Source of the DNA: a virus
DNA length: 31,216 nucleotides
Direction: 5' to 3' (one strand)
IMG/VR virus record: IMGVR_UViG_3300035698_019684
Span: 1 to 31,216 of that record
Shown here piece by piece: positions 12,211 to 20,379 of the stretch. Below the pieces are notes generated by a model. It saw only the letters and a program-made list of their open reading frames with translations. It did no database searches and was not told the DNA's origin. The position numbers and the translations under genes were made by a program. Within the stretch, counting starts at the first letter, position 1, and each line of letters starts with the position of its first letter.

Positions 12211-12494
12211 GTATTGATTTACTGTATTAGTACAGAAGCCGTGAAACGCTCAACGCTGTTGCGTTTCACGTTTCACTTACTATGTTTTGAAGAAATTGGA
12301 TTTTACCATACTTTTTAATGGAATGTAATCCCCTGTATAAGTTATTTTTTTTTATTGAAATACATTTAAGTCAGCGTTTTTTCTATCGAAAAATCGCCGC
12401 CTAACTGCTGTTAGCGGTAGAGGTAATCTCCAGGGGCGTAAAGCCCCTCCCACCACCCCCTAGTTCCGCGCCCCCCCCCAAAAAAAGGGTGGTG

Positions 12495-12503
12495 TGATAT
12501 AAT
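12495..12503 (+). promoter_or_regulatory. Extended -10 promoter directly before terS
   Basis: TGATATAAT is a perfect TGnTATAAT extended -10. It lies six bases before the ATG of the small terminase gene, which has no ribosome site, so the message is probably leaderless. The stem CACCACCC/GGGTGGTG ends directly in front of it. No -35 box is present, as allowed for extended -10 promoters. Confidence 0.55.
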
Positions 12504-12509
12504 TTGGGT

Positions 12510-12923
12510 ATGACAAAAAGAGCATTTAATTCGCCAGTAGAGCTGGAAAAGAAATTAACTCAATATCTGCTTGAATATAAGAGGCCTAAATTCTGGCAGT
12601 CGTTTGCACTGTTCTTGGGGATTGATAATGGTACGTTGCTGGATTATGAAAAACGAGAGGGATACGACCGTGTCCTAAAACGCGCGAGACAGGCAATTGA
12701 GGTCGAAGTTATCGATAGATTGTTCATAGATCGGCATGTGGTAGGGGCTATATTTTATCTAAAAAACAACTTATATTGGAAAGACAATCCCGAGAAACCT
12801 AGTGAAGAGGAAGCGAAGCATACTAAAAAAGAACTAGCTGATAATATAGAGGTATTAGTTAGTAAGCTGGGCTACAAATTAGTAAAGAAAACTAAAGAGG
12901 ATAGAAAAGCATTAAACCCCTAA
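12510..12923 (+). CDS. terS: Terminase small subunit
   Basis: 137 residues starting MTKRAFNSPVELEKKLTQYL. The layout is that of phage small terminases: F-x-S-x-x-x-L-E at the start, a helix-turn-helix around residues 30-50 (FALFLGIDNGTLLDYEKREG), VLKRARQAIEVEVIDRL, then GAIFYLKNNLYWKD near 87-100. The protein recognises the packaging site and directs the large subunit. Start: ATG at 12510 preferred over the in-frame TTG at 12504. It sits behind an extended -10 promoter and upstream of terL with three small genes between. Confidence 0.88.
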   Translation: MTKRAFNSPVELEKKLTQYLLEYKRPKFWQSFALFLGIDNGTLLDYEKREGYDRVLKRARQAIEVEVIDRLFIDRHVVGAIFYLKNNLYWKDNPEKPSEEEAKHTKKELADNIEVLVSKLGYKLVKKTKEDRKALNP

Positions 12924-13178
12924 GTCCGAATAATACATCGGTACCCAGCTCCACACATCTCTGTGGTAACTGTGACGGTGAGGGATTTTTCTGGAATTAC
13001 CTACAGGTGGCAGACGCGCAGATACGTGAATACACTGAGTTAGGAATAGACACTGATTTATTGGAGCGAGCTAACAAAAGTTAAAGTTTGCTCTATCTGT
13101 GGTGGGACTGGCCAGGCATGTTCAAGGACGGAGGAGGATATTTATTATGGGCGAAATATTAAAAATTCAGATAATTAA
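12911..13178 (+). pseudogene. Possible frameshifted two-CxxCxGxG zinc-finger gene
   Basis: Between terS and the 68-aa gene there is a frame lacking any ATG/GTG/TTG start but with an AAGAGGA ribosome site nine bases before an ATT (12911), coding through CGNCDGEG and ending TAA at 13084. Just after a CAAAAGTTAAAG stretch the +1 frame continues with VKVCSICGGTG to a stop at 13178. The two CxxCxGxG motifs together form a DnaJ-type zinc finger pattern. Either a +1 frameshift joins them, or a base has been lost, or both are remnants. It overlaps the ends of terS and the next gene. Confidence 0.42.
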
Positions 13179-13353
13179 CAGGGGTGACGGCTACGAGGTT
13201 TTGGCCTACGATATTGGGACTGCTCTAATCAAACAGTTATTGCCTACAGTAGAGGGCACAGTTAACAGTGTTAAGGCGTTGCTGGACCAGGGGTTGCAAG
13301 TCAAACCTCGATCTGAGTATATGAACCGATCTCCAGTTAAGAGGAAAAGCTAA
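13147..13353 (+). CDS. Small hypothetical protein (68 aa)
   Basis: ATG at 13147 with GGAGGAGG nine bases upstream; an in-frame GTG at 13099 would lengthen it but has no ribosome site. The product begins MGEILKIQIINRGDGYEVLAYD, probably beta strands, followed by a helix (VEGTVNSVKALLDQGL) and a basic tail (SPVKRKS). Unknown function. Its stop overlaps the next ATG as TAATG. Confidence 0.72.
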   Translation: MGEILKIQIINRGDGYEVLAYDIGTALIKQLLPTVEGTVNSVKALLDQGLQVKPRSEYMNRSPVKRKS

Positions 13354-13520
13354 TGGTAAAAGCAATTGATAAAATGAAAAAGGCATATGATGACCAGATA
13401 AAGAAGACACAAAAACAACAGGACGAGTTCACAGCTAAGTATGTTAAAGGCTATCGAGCAAGAGCAAAAAAGATTCCTGACATATACAGGGCATTTGGCC
13501 CAGAGCAGAGCTCACTCTAA
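13353..13520 (+). CDS. Small lysine-rich hypothetical protein (55 aa)
   Basis: Starts at the TAATG junction with the 68-aa gene and has AGAGGAAAAG upstream. The product is highly charged and helical (DKMKKAYDDQIKKTQKQQDE), probably coiled coil, ending AFGPEQSSL. Five bases separate its stop from the start of the large terminase. Its place suggests a helper of packaging, but nothing in the sequence shows that. Confidence 0.7.
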   Translation: MVKAIDKMKKAYDDQIKKTQKQQDEFTAKYVKGYRARAKKIPDIYRAFGPEQSSL

Positions 13521-13525
13521 ATTAC

Positions 13526-14998
13526 GTGTATAAATTAGAGGACGAGCGAGTACAGCTAGAGCTAAACCGGTTATTAGGGCTACAGTTAAAAGACAAGGTA
13601 GACAATCGTCTAGATTATATGGAATGGCAACTATACCCAGAACAGAATAATATACGAAAACAAGTGCTAAACAGTGTAATAAATAAGGAAGGCGCCACAA
13701 TATTCGTAATATTTGGTAGTAACAGATCAGGGAAAACAGAGTGTGGAGCTGGGATTGTAGCGGAGCTATTAGGGAGTGAAACCGATTACAGGGTTTGGTG
13801 TTCCACTGTTTCTGATCTATCGATAAAGGTCCAGCAACGGAAAGTGAATTCGTTAACACGAGCCAGAGATATTAATTACGGTGAGTACAACGAAGTTCGG
13901 GGCTGGAAGAACAATGTAATAATATCCAAAAACAAAACATACGTAAATTTCAAAACATTCGAGCAAGGCAGGGCAGCGTACCAGGGCGATGCAATTGACC
14001 TTATTTGGTTAGACGAAGAACCGCCCTGGGATATATTCGGTGAGTGTATTGCACGGGTAACTGATAATAGGGGTGTAATATTATTCACGTTTACTAGCCT
14101 GTCCGGGTTTACGAGATTAGTTAACTATCTGTGGGAGACCAATAACCCAGATGTTGTTTCTACTGTATTAACTCTAGATATGAATCCGTTTATCCCAACT
14201 GAATATAAAGAGTCATTCAAGCGGAAAGTCGATCCGGACGAATACGAGATGCGGATTGAAGGGCGACCGCACATGAAAGAAGGTCTAATATATAAAGAGT
14301 ACAAGCAAACGACCCACCAACTAGAACGGTTCGACTATGAGGATAAGTTGATAGCCGATCCACTTAACTGGGTATGTTTTGAGGGGATTGATCCACACCA
14401 AAGAACTCCACACCACTGGCTGAGGTTTGCATATCACGTGAACTCTGACACTTTGTATGTAGTGGAGGAGTTAAAAGCGCCAAAGGAATCCATGTTAATT
14501 GCTGATTTTGGAAGGTTAATAAAAGCAAAGCGGGCAGGCCACCCGCCGGAGTACACGTTAATAGACACAAGTTCAATGATCCCGGATGTAATACAGAAAG
14601 TCAAAGGCGAGGAGGTAGACGAGACAAACTCAATCCGACGGGAGTTCCTATCTGCTGGGATAGAGACTCAATTAGTATCCAAAGATAACGCGGTGGGAAT
14701 CGGAGCAGTTAAATCACGACTGAAACAGGTTGCTACCGTAACCGAGATTAAACGGCCGGCAAAGTTATTTATTTTTAGTGACCTGGCTGGTCTCAACTGG
14801 GAATTTTTGAGGTATAGCTGGGACAGTTACCAGAGTTCACGGATCAACGAACGGAACGAGATGCTCAACCGTCCCAAGAAGAAGAATGATCATTATATGG
14901 ATATACTAAAATATCAATGTATACGGTTATTGAGGCCGTACACGAGGGATTTGGAATCCCCACATTACGAAGAGATGTTTGAAGGCACGGGTTATTAG
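13526..14998 (+). CDS. terL: Terminase large subunit
   Basis: 490 residues from a GTG. ATP-driven DNA packaging motor with nuclease. Walker A GSNRSGKT at 64-71, Walker B DLIWLDEE at 158-165 with the catalytic glutamate, coupling motif near TFTSLSG (188-194), then a RNase H-like nuclease domain with acidic residues D289 (GIDP), D347 (IDTS) and D455/D459 (NDHYMD). Typical of P22-like/short-tailed phage enzymes in length and order. No SD precedes the GTG, and the frame is open a little further upstream without a better start. Portal follows directly. Confidence 0.95.
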   Translation: MYKLEDERVQLELNRLLGLQLKDKVDNRLDYMEWQLYPEQNNIRKQVLNSVINKEGATIFVIFGSNRSGKTECGAGIVAELLGSETDYRVWCSTVSDLSIKVQQRKVNSLTRARDINYGEYNEVRGWKNNVIISKNKTYVNFKTFEQGRAAYQGDAIDLIWLDEEPPWDIFGECIARVTDNRGVILFTFTSLSGFTRLVNYLWETNNPDVVSTVLTLDMNPFIPTEYKESFKRKVDPDEYEMRIEGRPHMKEGLIYKEYKQTTHQLERFDYEDKLIADPLNWVCFEGIDPHQRTPHHWLRFAYHVNSDTLYVVEELKAPKESMLIADFGRLIKAKRAGHPPEYTLIDTSSMIPDVIQKVKGEEVDETNSIRREFLSAGIETQLVSKDNAVGIGAVKSRLKQVATVTEIKRPAKLFIFSDLAGLNWEFLRYSWDSYQSSRINERNEMLNRPKKKNDHYMDILKYQCIRLLRPYTRDLESPHYEEMFEGTGY

Positions 14999-15005
14999 CT
15001 CAATT

Positions 15006-15014
15006 TGTTATAAT
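15006..15014 (+). promoter_or_regulatory. Extended -10 promoter before the portal gene
   Basis: TGTTATAAT is a perfect extended -10 (TGnTATAAT) seven bases before the portal ATG. No ribosome site intervenes, the same arrangement as at terS. Confidence 0.5.
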
Positions 15015-15021
15015 TAAAACT

Positions 15022-16983
15022 ATGGAAAACAAAAACGATAACGTTCAGGATAACAAAGATATACTCGATTATTTCATGGCCTTAAAGAGCACTTACTCGG
15101 AACAACGAAAAGAGTTCGAGTCTATTTGGACAGAGGCGTTCAATGCGTACAAGGTCTCAAAGGACATCACGAAAGTATATAATGGAAGGGCAAACATAAC
15201 AGTACCGATAATATTCTGGAAAGTGGAAGGGATAACCGCCAGGATTGACCGGATACTATTCAATAGCGAGCCCTGGGGCAGGCTTGAACAGGTAAAGACT
15301 GACACGGGCAAAGACACAATTATCGATCTAATTAATGATTTCATGTTTAACGAGCAGCTACCCCGAATAGAGTTTGTTAGCAATTTCAAACTCCACAATC
15401 TAAACAGGGTAATCTACGGGACGGCAATTTCAAAGGTCACCCAAGAGTATGAGGAAACCACTTTTAATTATTGGGATACCAAAGAGACTGAGGAGCAGAT
15501 AATTAAGAAGGACACCCATTTCCGGCCATTATTGATAACTGAGTTTTTCACTGATGCAAACGAAGAAAATGTAAATAAATCGAAAGCCAATATTCATCAT
15601 ACAAAGGTGAGCCTCGAAGATTTACTTGCACAAGAGAAGCGGACTGTTACCGAGCAAGTAGAGAAACAAGACGAGTTTGGTAATTCGTATCTAGAGGACG
15701 TCAGTACCACTGTCGGTATTTATGAGAATCTTTCGTTAATCCGGTCAACTAACATGGGTAAACTAACGCGAGAACAACAAGAATACATTTCCCAAGTTGG
15801 GTTAGGCCAGGTAGAGGAAGCCACGTTCCAGGAGAGTTTACGATCAATTAAGAAGAGTGGTTATGTAGAGATAGATGAATGTTATGGAAAGTACGATTTA
15901 GATGGTGACGGTATACCTGAAGAGGTAATTGTTACCATTGCTAATGGCGAGGTGGTAATCAGGAAAGAGCCCACCCCGTTCAGGCATAAACGGCATGTGC
16001 GACCGTTCATAGTTGGCCGGCATATAAAGTTAGCCAACTCATTTTACGGGCTATCCAAAGTGGGGTTAGGATTACCATTATTATACGAGCTAAACGCATC
16101 ACGGTCACAAGCTACAGATGCGAGAACCGCTAGTGTATTTCCAATGACGTATATAAACACACAAAACAGTATTCGCTGGGACGGAACATGGACCCCTGGC
16201 GGAATAATCAAGGGGGTTGGCTCTAACGGAATCACCCCAATAATCAATCCAAACCTATCAAATGTTAAAATGGCCGACACGGTCCAAATCCAACAAGACC
16301 TTGATCAACTCTGGAGTTTGGCGCCGGTACAGCAAGGCACGTCTGATAGTCGATTAATCCCTAAAACTGCTAGTGGGACAATGGCAGTAATCCAACAGAA
16401 TGATTTACCGATAAACAAATTAATAGCTCAAATTTCAGAAGACGAGTTAAAGCCATTCCTAGAGATGTTATATGAGCGAAACCTAACATTTAAAGAACCG
16501 TCTGAAATATTAGCTGTGTACAGTGAGAAGGAATTGAAGGAAAAAGGTCTTGATAAAAACACCAAGATGCAGGATTTAGCTTTGAACATAGCCATAAAAA
16601 CACTGGGCACTATGGAATTAGCTAACGAAGTAGCGCATCAAAACGGGTATGTCCAATTTGTTACGTTCGCTATGCAGGCACCTCCATTAGCTAGGCGCAT
16701 AGACTGGAAAGTAATTGGCGAGAAGATGTTAAAGAGCTACGGCATAAAAGACGATGCAACCAATATTTGGTTAGACGAGAAGATTGTCATGGAAATCCAA
16801 CAGGAAGAAGCTAAGGCACAGGCGAAAGCTAAAGAAGAAGCCAAAGCCAGTTATGCTGAACAGATGAAAGTGGAAGCCGAAAAGGAAATCATGACAGACA
16901 ACAACCAAGGCCGGATCGATATGGAAATGCTAGTTGCAGAAAAGAGTTTAGACGAGGCCTCAACCAAAAATAAGGAGGGATAG
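15022..16983 (+). CDS. Portal protein
   Basis: 653 residues, following terL as portals do. Forms the dodecameric DNA gate at the capsid vertex and docks the tail. N-terminal helical region (ILDYFMALKSTYSEQRKEFE), VPIIFWKVEGITARI near 61-75, an EF-hand-like DLDGDGIPEE at 292-301 found in many portals of this type, and a long Ala/Lys/Glu-rich coiled C-terminus (from about 590, AKAQAKAKEEAKASYAEQ) like the barrel of P22-type portals. Only an extended -10 with seven bases lies between terL and its ATG. Family assignment rests on position and overall layout. Confidence 0.88.
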   Translation: MENKNDNVQDNKDILDYFMALKSTYSEQRKEFESIWTEAFNAYKVSKDITKVYNGRANITVPIIFWKVEGITARIDRILFNSEPWGRLEQVKTDTGKDTIIDLINDFMFNEQLPRIEFVSNFKLHNLNRVIYGTAISKVTQEYEETTFNYWDTKETEEQIIKKDTHFRPLLITEFFTDANEENVNKSKANIHHTKVSLEDLLAQEKRTVTEQVEKQDEFGNSYLEDVSTTVGIYENLSLIRSTNMGKLTREQQEYISQVGLGQVEEATFQESLRSIKKSGYVEIDECYGKYDLDGDGIPEEVIVTIANGEVVIRKEPTPFRHKRHVRPFIVGRHIKLANSFYGLSKVGLGLPLLYELNASRSQATDARTASVFPMTYINTQNSIRWDGTWTPGGIIKGVGSNGITPIINPNLSNVKMADTVQIQQDLDQLWSLAPVQQGTSDSRLIPKTASGTMAVIQQNDLPINKLIAQISEDELKPFLEMLYERNLTFKEPSEILAVYSEKELKEKGLDKNTKMQDLALNIAIKTLGTMELANEVAHQNGYVQFVTFAMQAPPLARRIDWKVIGEKMLKSYGIKDDATNIWLDEKIVMEIQQEEAKAQAKAKEEAKASYAEQMKVEAEKEIMTDNNQGRIDMEMLVAEKSLDEASTKNKEG

Positions 16984-17175
16984 ATGGGACCACATGCATT
17001 AGACAAAGAGAAGTTCGAGGTAGAATGCGATAAGTTTTTAGCTGACAGGATTCAAGAACTAACAGCTGAGCTTGCAATTGATGATTATCAAGAACAAAAG
17101 ATAGTTAGATGCGCATACGAGATCAAGGCAATAAACAAATTCAGAGAAATAATCAGAAACCATTATGACAATTAA
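16984..17175 (+). CDS. Small hypothetical protein (63 aa)
   Basis: Directly follows the portal stop (TAG-ATG) with GGAGGG just upstream. Predicted helical and charged (EKFEVECDKFLADRIQELTA), one short protein in the head module, probably a structural or assembly helper. No family recognised. Confidence 0.7.
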   Translation: MGPHALDKEKFEVECDKFLADRIQELTAELAIDDYQEQKIVRCAYEIKAINKFREIIRNHYDN

Positions 17176-17186
17176 GGAGATAAAAC

Positions 17187-17705
17187 ATGGAATCAACGGA
17201 ATCAACTTCACGACCAGCTCCACGATCTAGATCCAATAACCAACATTTATTCAAAGAGGACGCATGGCCAGGCATACACGATGTAGTTCGTGTAACGAAA
17301 GACGTTCAATGTCTAGTAAACGGCAAGCCTAAAATAAAACGAGTTAGTTTTGATAAAAAGGCAGTCAGCCACCACAAACGTTGCCAGTACAGGGCATGCA
17401 AACTATTCGGTGTTTCATTAGCCCATCTAACTAAAGCAGCTAAAGATTTAAATGGACGTAAAATTGACGGGGTATTCACTAATGACCTTATCGGCCGGTT
17501 AGGATTTTATACCGGGCTACAGGTAAGCCGTGCCGATGTTGCTACTAAGTATGGTTTATCATTATTCCAATTAGAAATAGCTTTTGACAAGCTAAGAACA
17601 ATGCTCGAGAAAAAGGATCCTTGGAGTGCCTATTTAAATTACATGAACGACTTAACAAAAGAGTCTATAGACAAGTTAGCAAAGACAGTTAAAGAAGGAG
17701 ATTAA
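17187..17705 (+). CDS. Hypothetical head-module protein (172 aa)
   Basis: AAGGAG lies before the ATG. The N-terminus is Ser/Thr/Pro/Arg-rich (TSRPAPRSRSNN) and probably disordered; the rest is helical and basic, with a helix-turn-helix-like part (TGLQVSRADVATKYGLSLFQLE) near 112-133 that may be coincidental. It lies between portal and scaffold-like genes, a position often occupied by small assembly or minor head proteins. Function unknown. Confidence 0.75.
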   Translation: MESTESTSRPAPRSRSNNQHLFKEDAWPGIHDVVRVTKDVQCLVNGKPKIKRVSFDKKAVSHHKRCQYRACKLFGVSLAHLTKAAKDLNGRKIDGVFTNDLIGRLGFYTGLQVSRADVATKYGLSLFQLEIAFDKLRTMLEKKDPWSAYLNYMNDLTKESIDKLAKTVKEGD

Positions 17706-17712
17706 ATCTATT

Positions 17713-18621
17713 ATGGTCAATCTAGATGCAACGGAATCCGAAGTAGACGCGATGTCGTTAGATGAAATTGAGGAATTTTTAAGTGCAAAAACAGCTCAAA
17801 TTGAAAATAACGAACAAGCGATCCAAGGACAAACCGAAGAAAAAGAAGACGTCGCCGTTACTGACGACAAAGCTGATACTGAAGATAAAGAAAGTACTGA
17901 AGATAAAGAAGACACCTCTACCAAAGAGACTGGGACTGATAACACTACTGAAGTCACTAAAACCGAAAAAGACGAAAGCCCCTATTACAAGGGCAAAACG
18001 AGAGAAGAGCTTTTAGGTATACTCGAGAATCAAAACAAGTATATCTCCAGGCAGAATAATACACTGGACGGGTTACGGAACAAGGTTGATGAGGTAGACA
18101 AGAAAGTAGATAAAGTTCTTGATAAACCAGCTAAATCCGAAGAGGATGACCTATCCGATATCTATACTAACGAGGAGAGAGATGCAGCACGTCGGCTGAT
18201 CCAATCTGAGTTAACCCGAATAGAGTCTGAGAAGAGTCAAAAGGAGCAAGCCAAGGTAACGTTAATAGAGCAAGAGAACTCCAGATTCTATGAAAATCTC
18301 AAGGATCACCCTGAAGTGTATAATGAAGTAGATAAGGAACTAAGAGAAGCATTTAGAAATGCAGGTAAAACAGATGCAGAGCGAGTGGCTAAAACGGTTC
18401 ATAAGCCAGGCTGGGTAATGGAAAGAACAATTGCCATAATGAATGCCAGGACGGACCGAGCGAAAGCAACTGATACCGGCGCGAACGAACGAGCAAAGAA
18501 AGCTGCGACAATAAAGTCAACTACCGGAAGGTCAACTAAAAAGGCACTAAAGTCAGTCGAAGATATGTCAGCAGAAGAATACAAAGAATACGCGGTAAAT
18601 GAATTAAAGCTACCGATATAA
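17713..18621 (+). CDS. Putative scaffolding protein
   Basis: 302 residues. Very acidic, low-complexity first half (residues 45-90, TDDKADTEDKESTEDKED), coiled-coil region around 100-140 (QNNTLDGLRNKVDEVDKKVDKVLDKP), a helical middle and a basic C-terminus rich in Lys/Ala. Highly charged helical proteins immediately upstream of the major capsid gene usually serve as scaffolds that guide procapsid assembly and bind capsid by the basic C-terminus. The assignment is by composition and position; no sequence signature exists. Confidence 0.7.
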   Translation: MVNLDATESEVDAMSLDEIEEFLSAKTAQIENNEQAIQGQTEEKEDVAVTDDKADTEDKESTEDKEDTSTKETGTDNTTEVTKTEKDESPYYKGKTREELLGILENQNKYISRQNNTLDGLRNKVDEVDKKVDKVLDKPAKSEEDDLSDIYTNEERDAARRLIQSELTRIESEKSQKEQAKVTLIEQENSRFYENLKDHPEVYNEVDKELREAFRNAGKTDAERVAKTVHKPGWVMERTIAIMNARTDRAKATDTGANERAKKAATIKSTTGRSTKKALKSVEDMSAEEYKEYAVNELKLPI

Positions 18622-18646
18622 TAATTAATTAGGAGAGTGAAACAAT

Positions 18647-19747
18647 ATGGCCGACCAACAATCAGATCACGCATCAATGTCGAGCGCGGTAAATACTTTT
18701 TATTCAAAAAGAATCCTTCAAGGATTTGAGCCATCAACACATTGGTATAGGCTAGCACCAATAAAGGAAAGCATCCCTATGAATGGCGGTAAAACAATAC
18801 AGTTTACACGCTATTTACCGATCACACCTCTTTACAGTGATGACACTGACGAATTTACAGCGCAACAAATGTATCAAAGTGCAAGCTCTGTATCCGCCAC
18901 ATTACATGAAAGAGATGGTTATGTTCAGTTCTCACGATATTTAGCTACAACCCAAATTGCGCCAATGGCAAAAGTTGCAGATAAAGTAATGAGTGCTGCA
19001 TACAAAACATTAGACAAGTTAGTCCGTAATGATATTGGTATGTGTATTGCTGATACAGCAAACGCATCCGGTGTTGACATGAACAACTTAGCAATTGATG
19101 GTGGATCACTCCATTCATCTTCTATTACAGCAAGATTCTGGTCACATGATGCATCAGCAAGTGGAGACAGGTTCCCGATGTACCACAACAAGACTAGGAT
19201 CGCCCAATCATCTACTGTTGTAGCCGTTGCAAAAACTGCAGCTACAATAAAGACGTTCCAAGCTGGAGTAAATGTACTTAGAGGCTTAGATGTTGATCCT
19301 TTATCCGACGGGTACTACAACTGTATTACTCACCCAACAGTTATATATCAAATAAAAACTGGGGCTTCGTATAAAGGCTGGGTATCGCCAACAAGTGCAG
19401 ATATCAAAGGCGCAGCGAAAACTGACTCCATAGATAACATCTTAGGGATCAGATTTTCAAGCACCACACAAGGTTACAGGTTCCCAGTATCTGGTGATAC
19501 ATTATCAACTGGTTCTGGAGCTGTATTTTGTTCATTACTATTTGGTGATGAAGCATATGGTGTTAGTGAAATTGCAGGAATGGGTGGCGGAGCAAAGGGA
19601 TTTGAATTCTTCATTAAAGTCCCTGGCAAATCAACCGTATCTGACCCAACCAACAAAAAAAGAATTGCGAGTTTTTCAATGACAGCCGTAGGTAAAGTTC
19701 TAAACAAATCTGCTGGACTTTGGATTTTGACAACTGAACAAATATAG
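18647..19747 (+). CDS. Major capsid protein, N4-gp56 type
   Basis: 366 residues. The layout matches the N4-gp56 family of HK97-fold major capsid proteins: an early NGGKTIQFTRYLPIT (about 46-60), then SATLHERDGYVQFSRYLATTQIAP with the family's two strands, AYKTLDKLVRNDI helix (about 114-128), and a late GGGAKGFEFFIKVPG. No signal peptide. AGGAGAGTG precedes the ATG. It is followed by a strong hairpin at 19774-19813, which may shut off or attenuate transcription after the most needed product. Confidence 0.9.
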   Translation: MADQQSDHASMSSAVNTFYSKRILQGFEPSTHWYRLAPIKESIPMNGGKTIQFTRYLPITPLYSDDTDEFTAQQMYQSASSVSATLHERDGYVQFSRYLATTQIAPMAKVADKVMSAAYKTLDKLVRNDIGMCIADTANASGVDMNNLAIDGGSLHSSSITARFWSHDASASGDRFPMYHNKTRIAQSSTVVAVAKTAATIKTFQAGVNVLRGLDVDPLSDGYYNCITHPTVIYQIKTGASYKGWVSPTSADIKGAAKTDSIDNILGIRFSSTTQGYRFPVSGDTLSTGSGAVFCSLLFGDEAYGVSEIAGMGGGAKGFEFFIKVPGKSTVSDPTNKKRIASFSMTAVGKVLNKSAGLWILTTEQI

Positions 19748-19773
19748 TTTAGTTTAGAAACGCAGTAATTATA

Positions 19774-19813
19774 GCTACTTCCCCCTTTATCAGGAAAGAA
19801 GGGGGGGGGTAGC
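19774..19813 (+). terminator. Hairpin after the capsid gene, attenuator-like
   Basis: GCTAC-TT-CCCCC-TTT (19774-19788) pairs with AAAG-AA-GGGGG...GTAGC (19796-19813) with small mismatches. There is no T-tract after it, so it could be an attenuator or a 3' stabilising stem for the capsid message. It also covers G-rich sequence directly before the ATG at 19816. Confidence 0.5.
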
Positions 19814-19836
19814 AAATGAGAGGAGAAGTTGAACAG

Positions 19837-20019
19837 ATGAAATGTGTTTTATGTAAGTACTTCATAGAGATTAGTGATAGACGCGGAATTTGCGTTAGAC
19901 GGCCACCCCAATTATATTCAAAACAAATAGTAAACGAGAAACAGAGGCCCTTATCAGCTTTCCCAGCTGTATTGAAGAATGCTTGGTGCGGCGAATTTCA
20001 AGAGAGAGAAGGGCTTTAA
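19837..20019 (+). CDS. Small cysteine-rich phage protein (60 aa)
   Basis: Begins MKCVLCKYFIEISDRRGICVRRPP and ends NAWCGEF. The four cysteines in the order CxxC...G-x-C...WCGEF recur in many small phage proteins of unknown function and probably bind zinc. Start chosen at 19837 with AGGAGAAG upstream; an in-frame ATG at 19816, right behind the hairpin, would add seven residues. It opens the island between capsid and tail genes. Confidence 0.7.
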   Translation: MKCVLCKYFIEISDRRGICVRRPPQLYSKQIVNEKQRPLSAFPAVLKNAWCGEFQEREGL

Positions 20020-20022
20020 CTC

Positions 20023-20379
20023 ATGAGTGACATGGTCGACATTAAAGGCTTTGAAGGCAGATACGGCGCTACCAATAGAGGCGAGATTTGGAGTTATCCA
20101 AAACGGTGGGTACTTTGTAATGGCGCGATAAGCGGGCACAATGGAAAGATATTAGAAGGCACCATTTCAGATTCAGGGTTCATTATGGTTCATTTATTGA
20201 AAGGGGATAAGTTTTACAGGAAACCGGTACACAGGTTACTTGCAGCTGCATTTATCCCAAATCTAGATAATAAACGGTTCGTTCTACACAAGAACAGGAT
20301 AAAAACTGATAACAGAATTTCAAACCTTGAGTGGGCTAACAAACAATATCCGAGAAAGAAAGAGGGGAAGGCATGCTAA
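20023..20379 (+). CDS. HNH homing endonuclease (NUMOD4 + HNH)
   Basis: 118 residues. N-terminal NUMOD4-like module (IKGFEGRYGATNRGEIWS, residues 7-24) followed by an HNH core: V-H70-R71-L-L-A, F77-I-P-N, V87-L-H89-x-N91, T95-D-N97-R, S-N101-L-E-W104. The H, N and N positions of the family are kept; the usual D/N before the histidine is a leucine. Such free-standing nucleases are selfish elements that nick related phage DNA and promote their own spread. No intron was seen. Located between capsid and glycosyltransferase genes; its stop overlaps the next ATG by 7 nt. Confidence 0.88.
   Translation: MSDMVDIKGFEGRYGATNRGEIWSYPKRWVLCNGAISGHNGKILEGTISDSGFIMVHLLKGDKFYRKPVHRLLAAAFIPNLDNKRFVLHKNRIKTDNRISNLEWANKQYPRKKEGKAC

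Larger units (their letters stand above)
12057..12509. other. Hairpin-rich non-coding region before small terminase
   Basis: About 450 bp with no gene and at least ten stems: 12064-12078, 12102-12117, 12122-12143 (AAAGCC/GGCTTT), 12155-12180 (12 bp with one wobble), 12185-12203, 12222-12235, 12240-12270 (10 bp, CGTGAAACGC), 12374-12397, 12397-12417, 12432-12448 and 12451-12494 (CACCACCC/GGGTGGTG). It also has C8-C9 and G6 runs, strongly strand-biased. One stem is a good terminator; the rest exceed what transcription stop needs. Position beside terS fits a pac/cos or origin-type site, which is inference. Confidence 0.7.

Noticed and set aside
9865-12509. tRNA genes in the non-coding stretches
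   Set aside because: No T-loop GTTCRA-type sequence with matching acceptor stems was found; the hairpins there are not cloverleaf-like.
17783-18016. 77-aa lysine-rich frame inside the scaffold-like gene
   Set aside because: Arises from reading the GAA/GAC-rich acidic repeats in another frame; no independent start signal.
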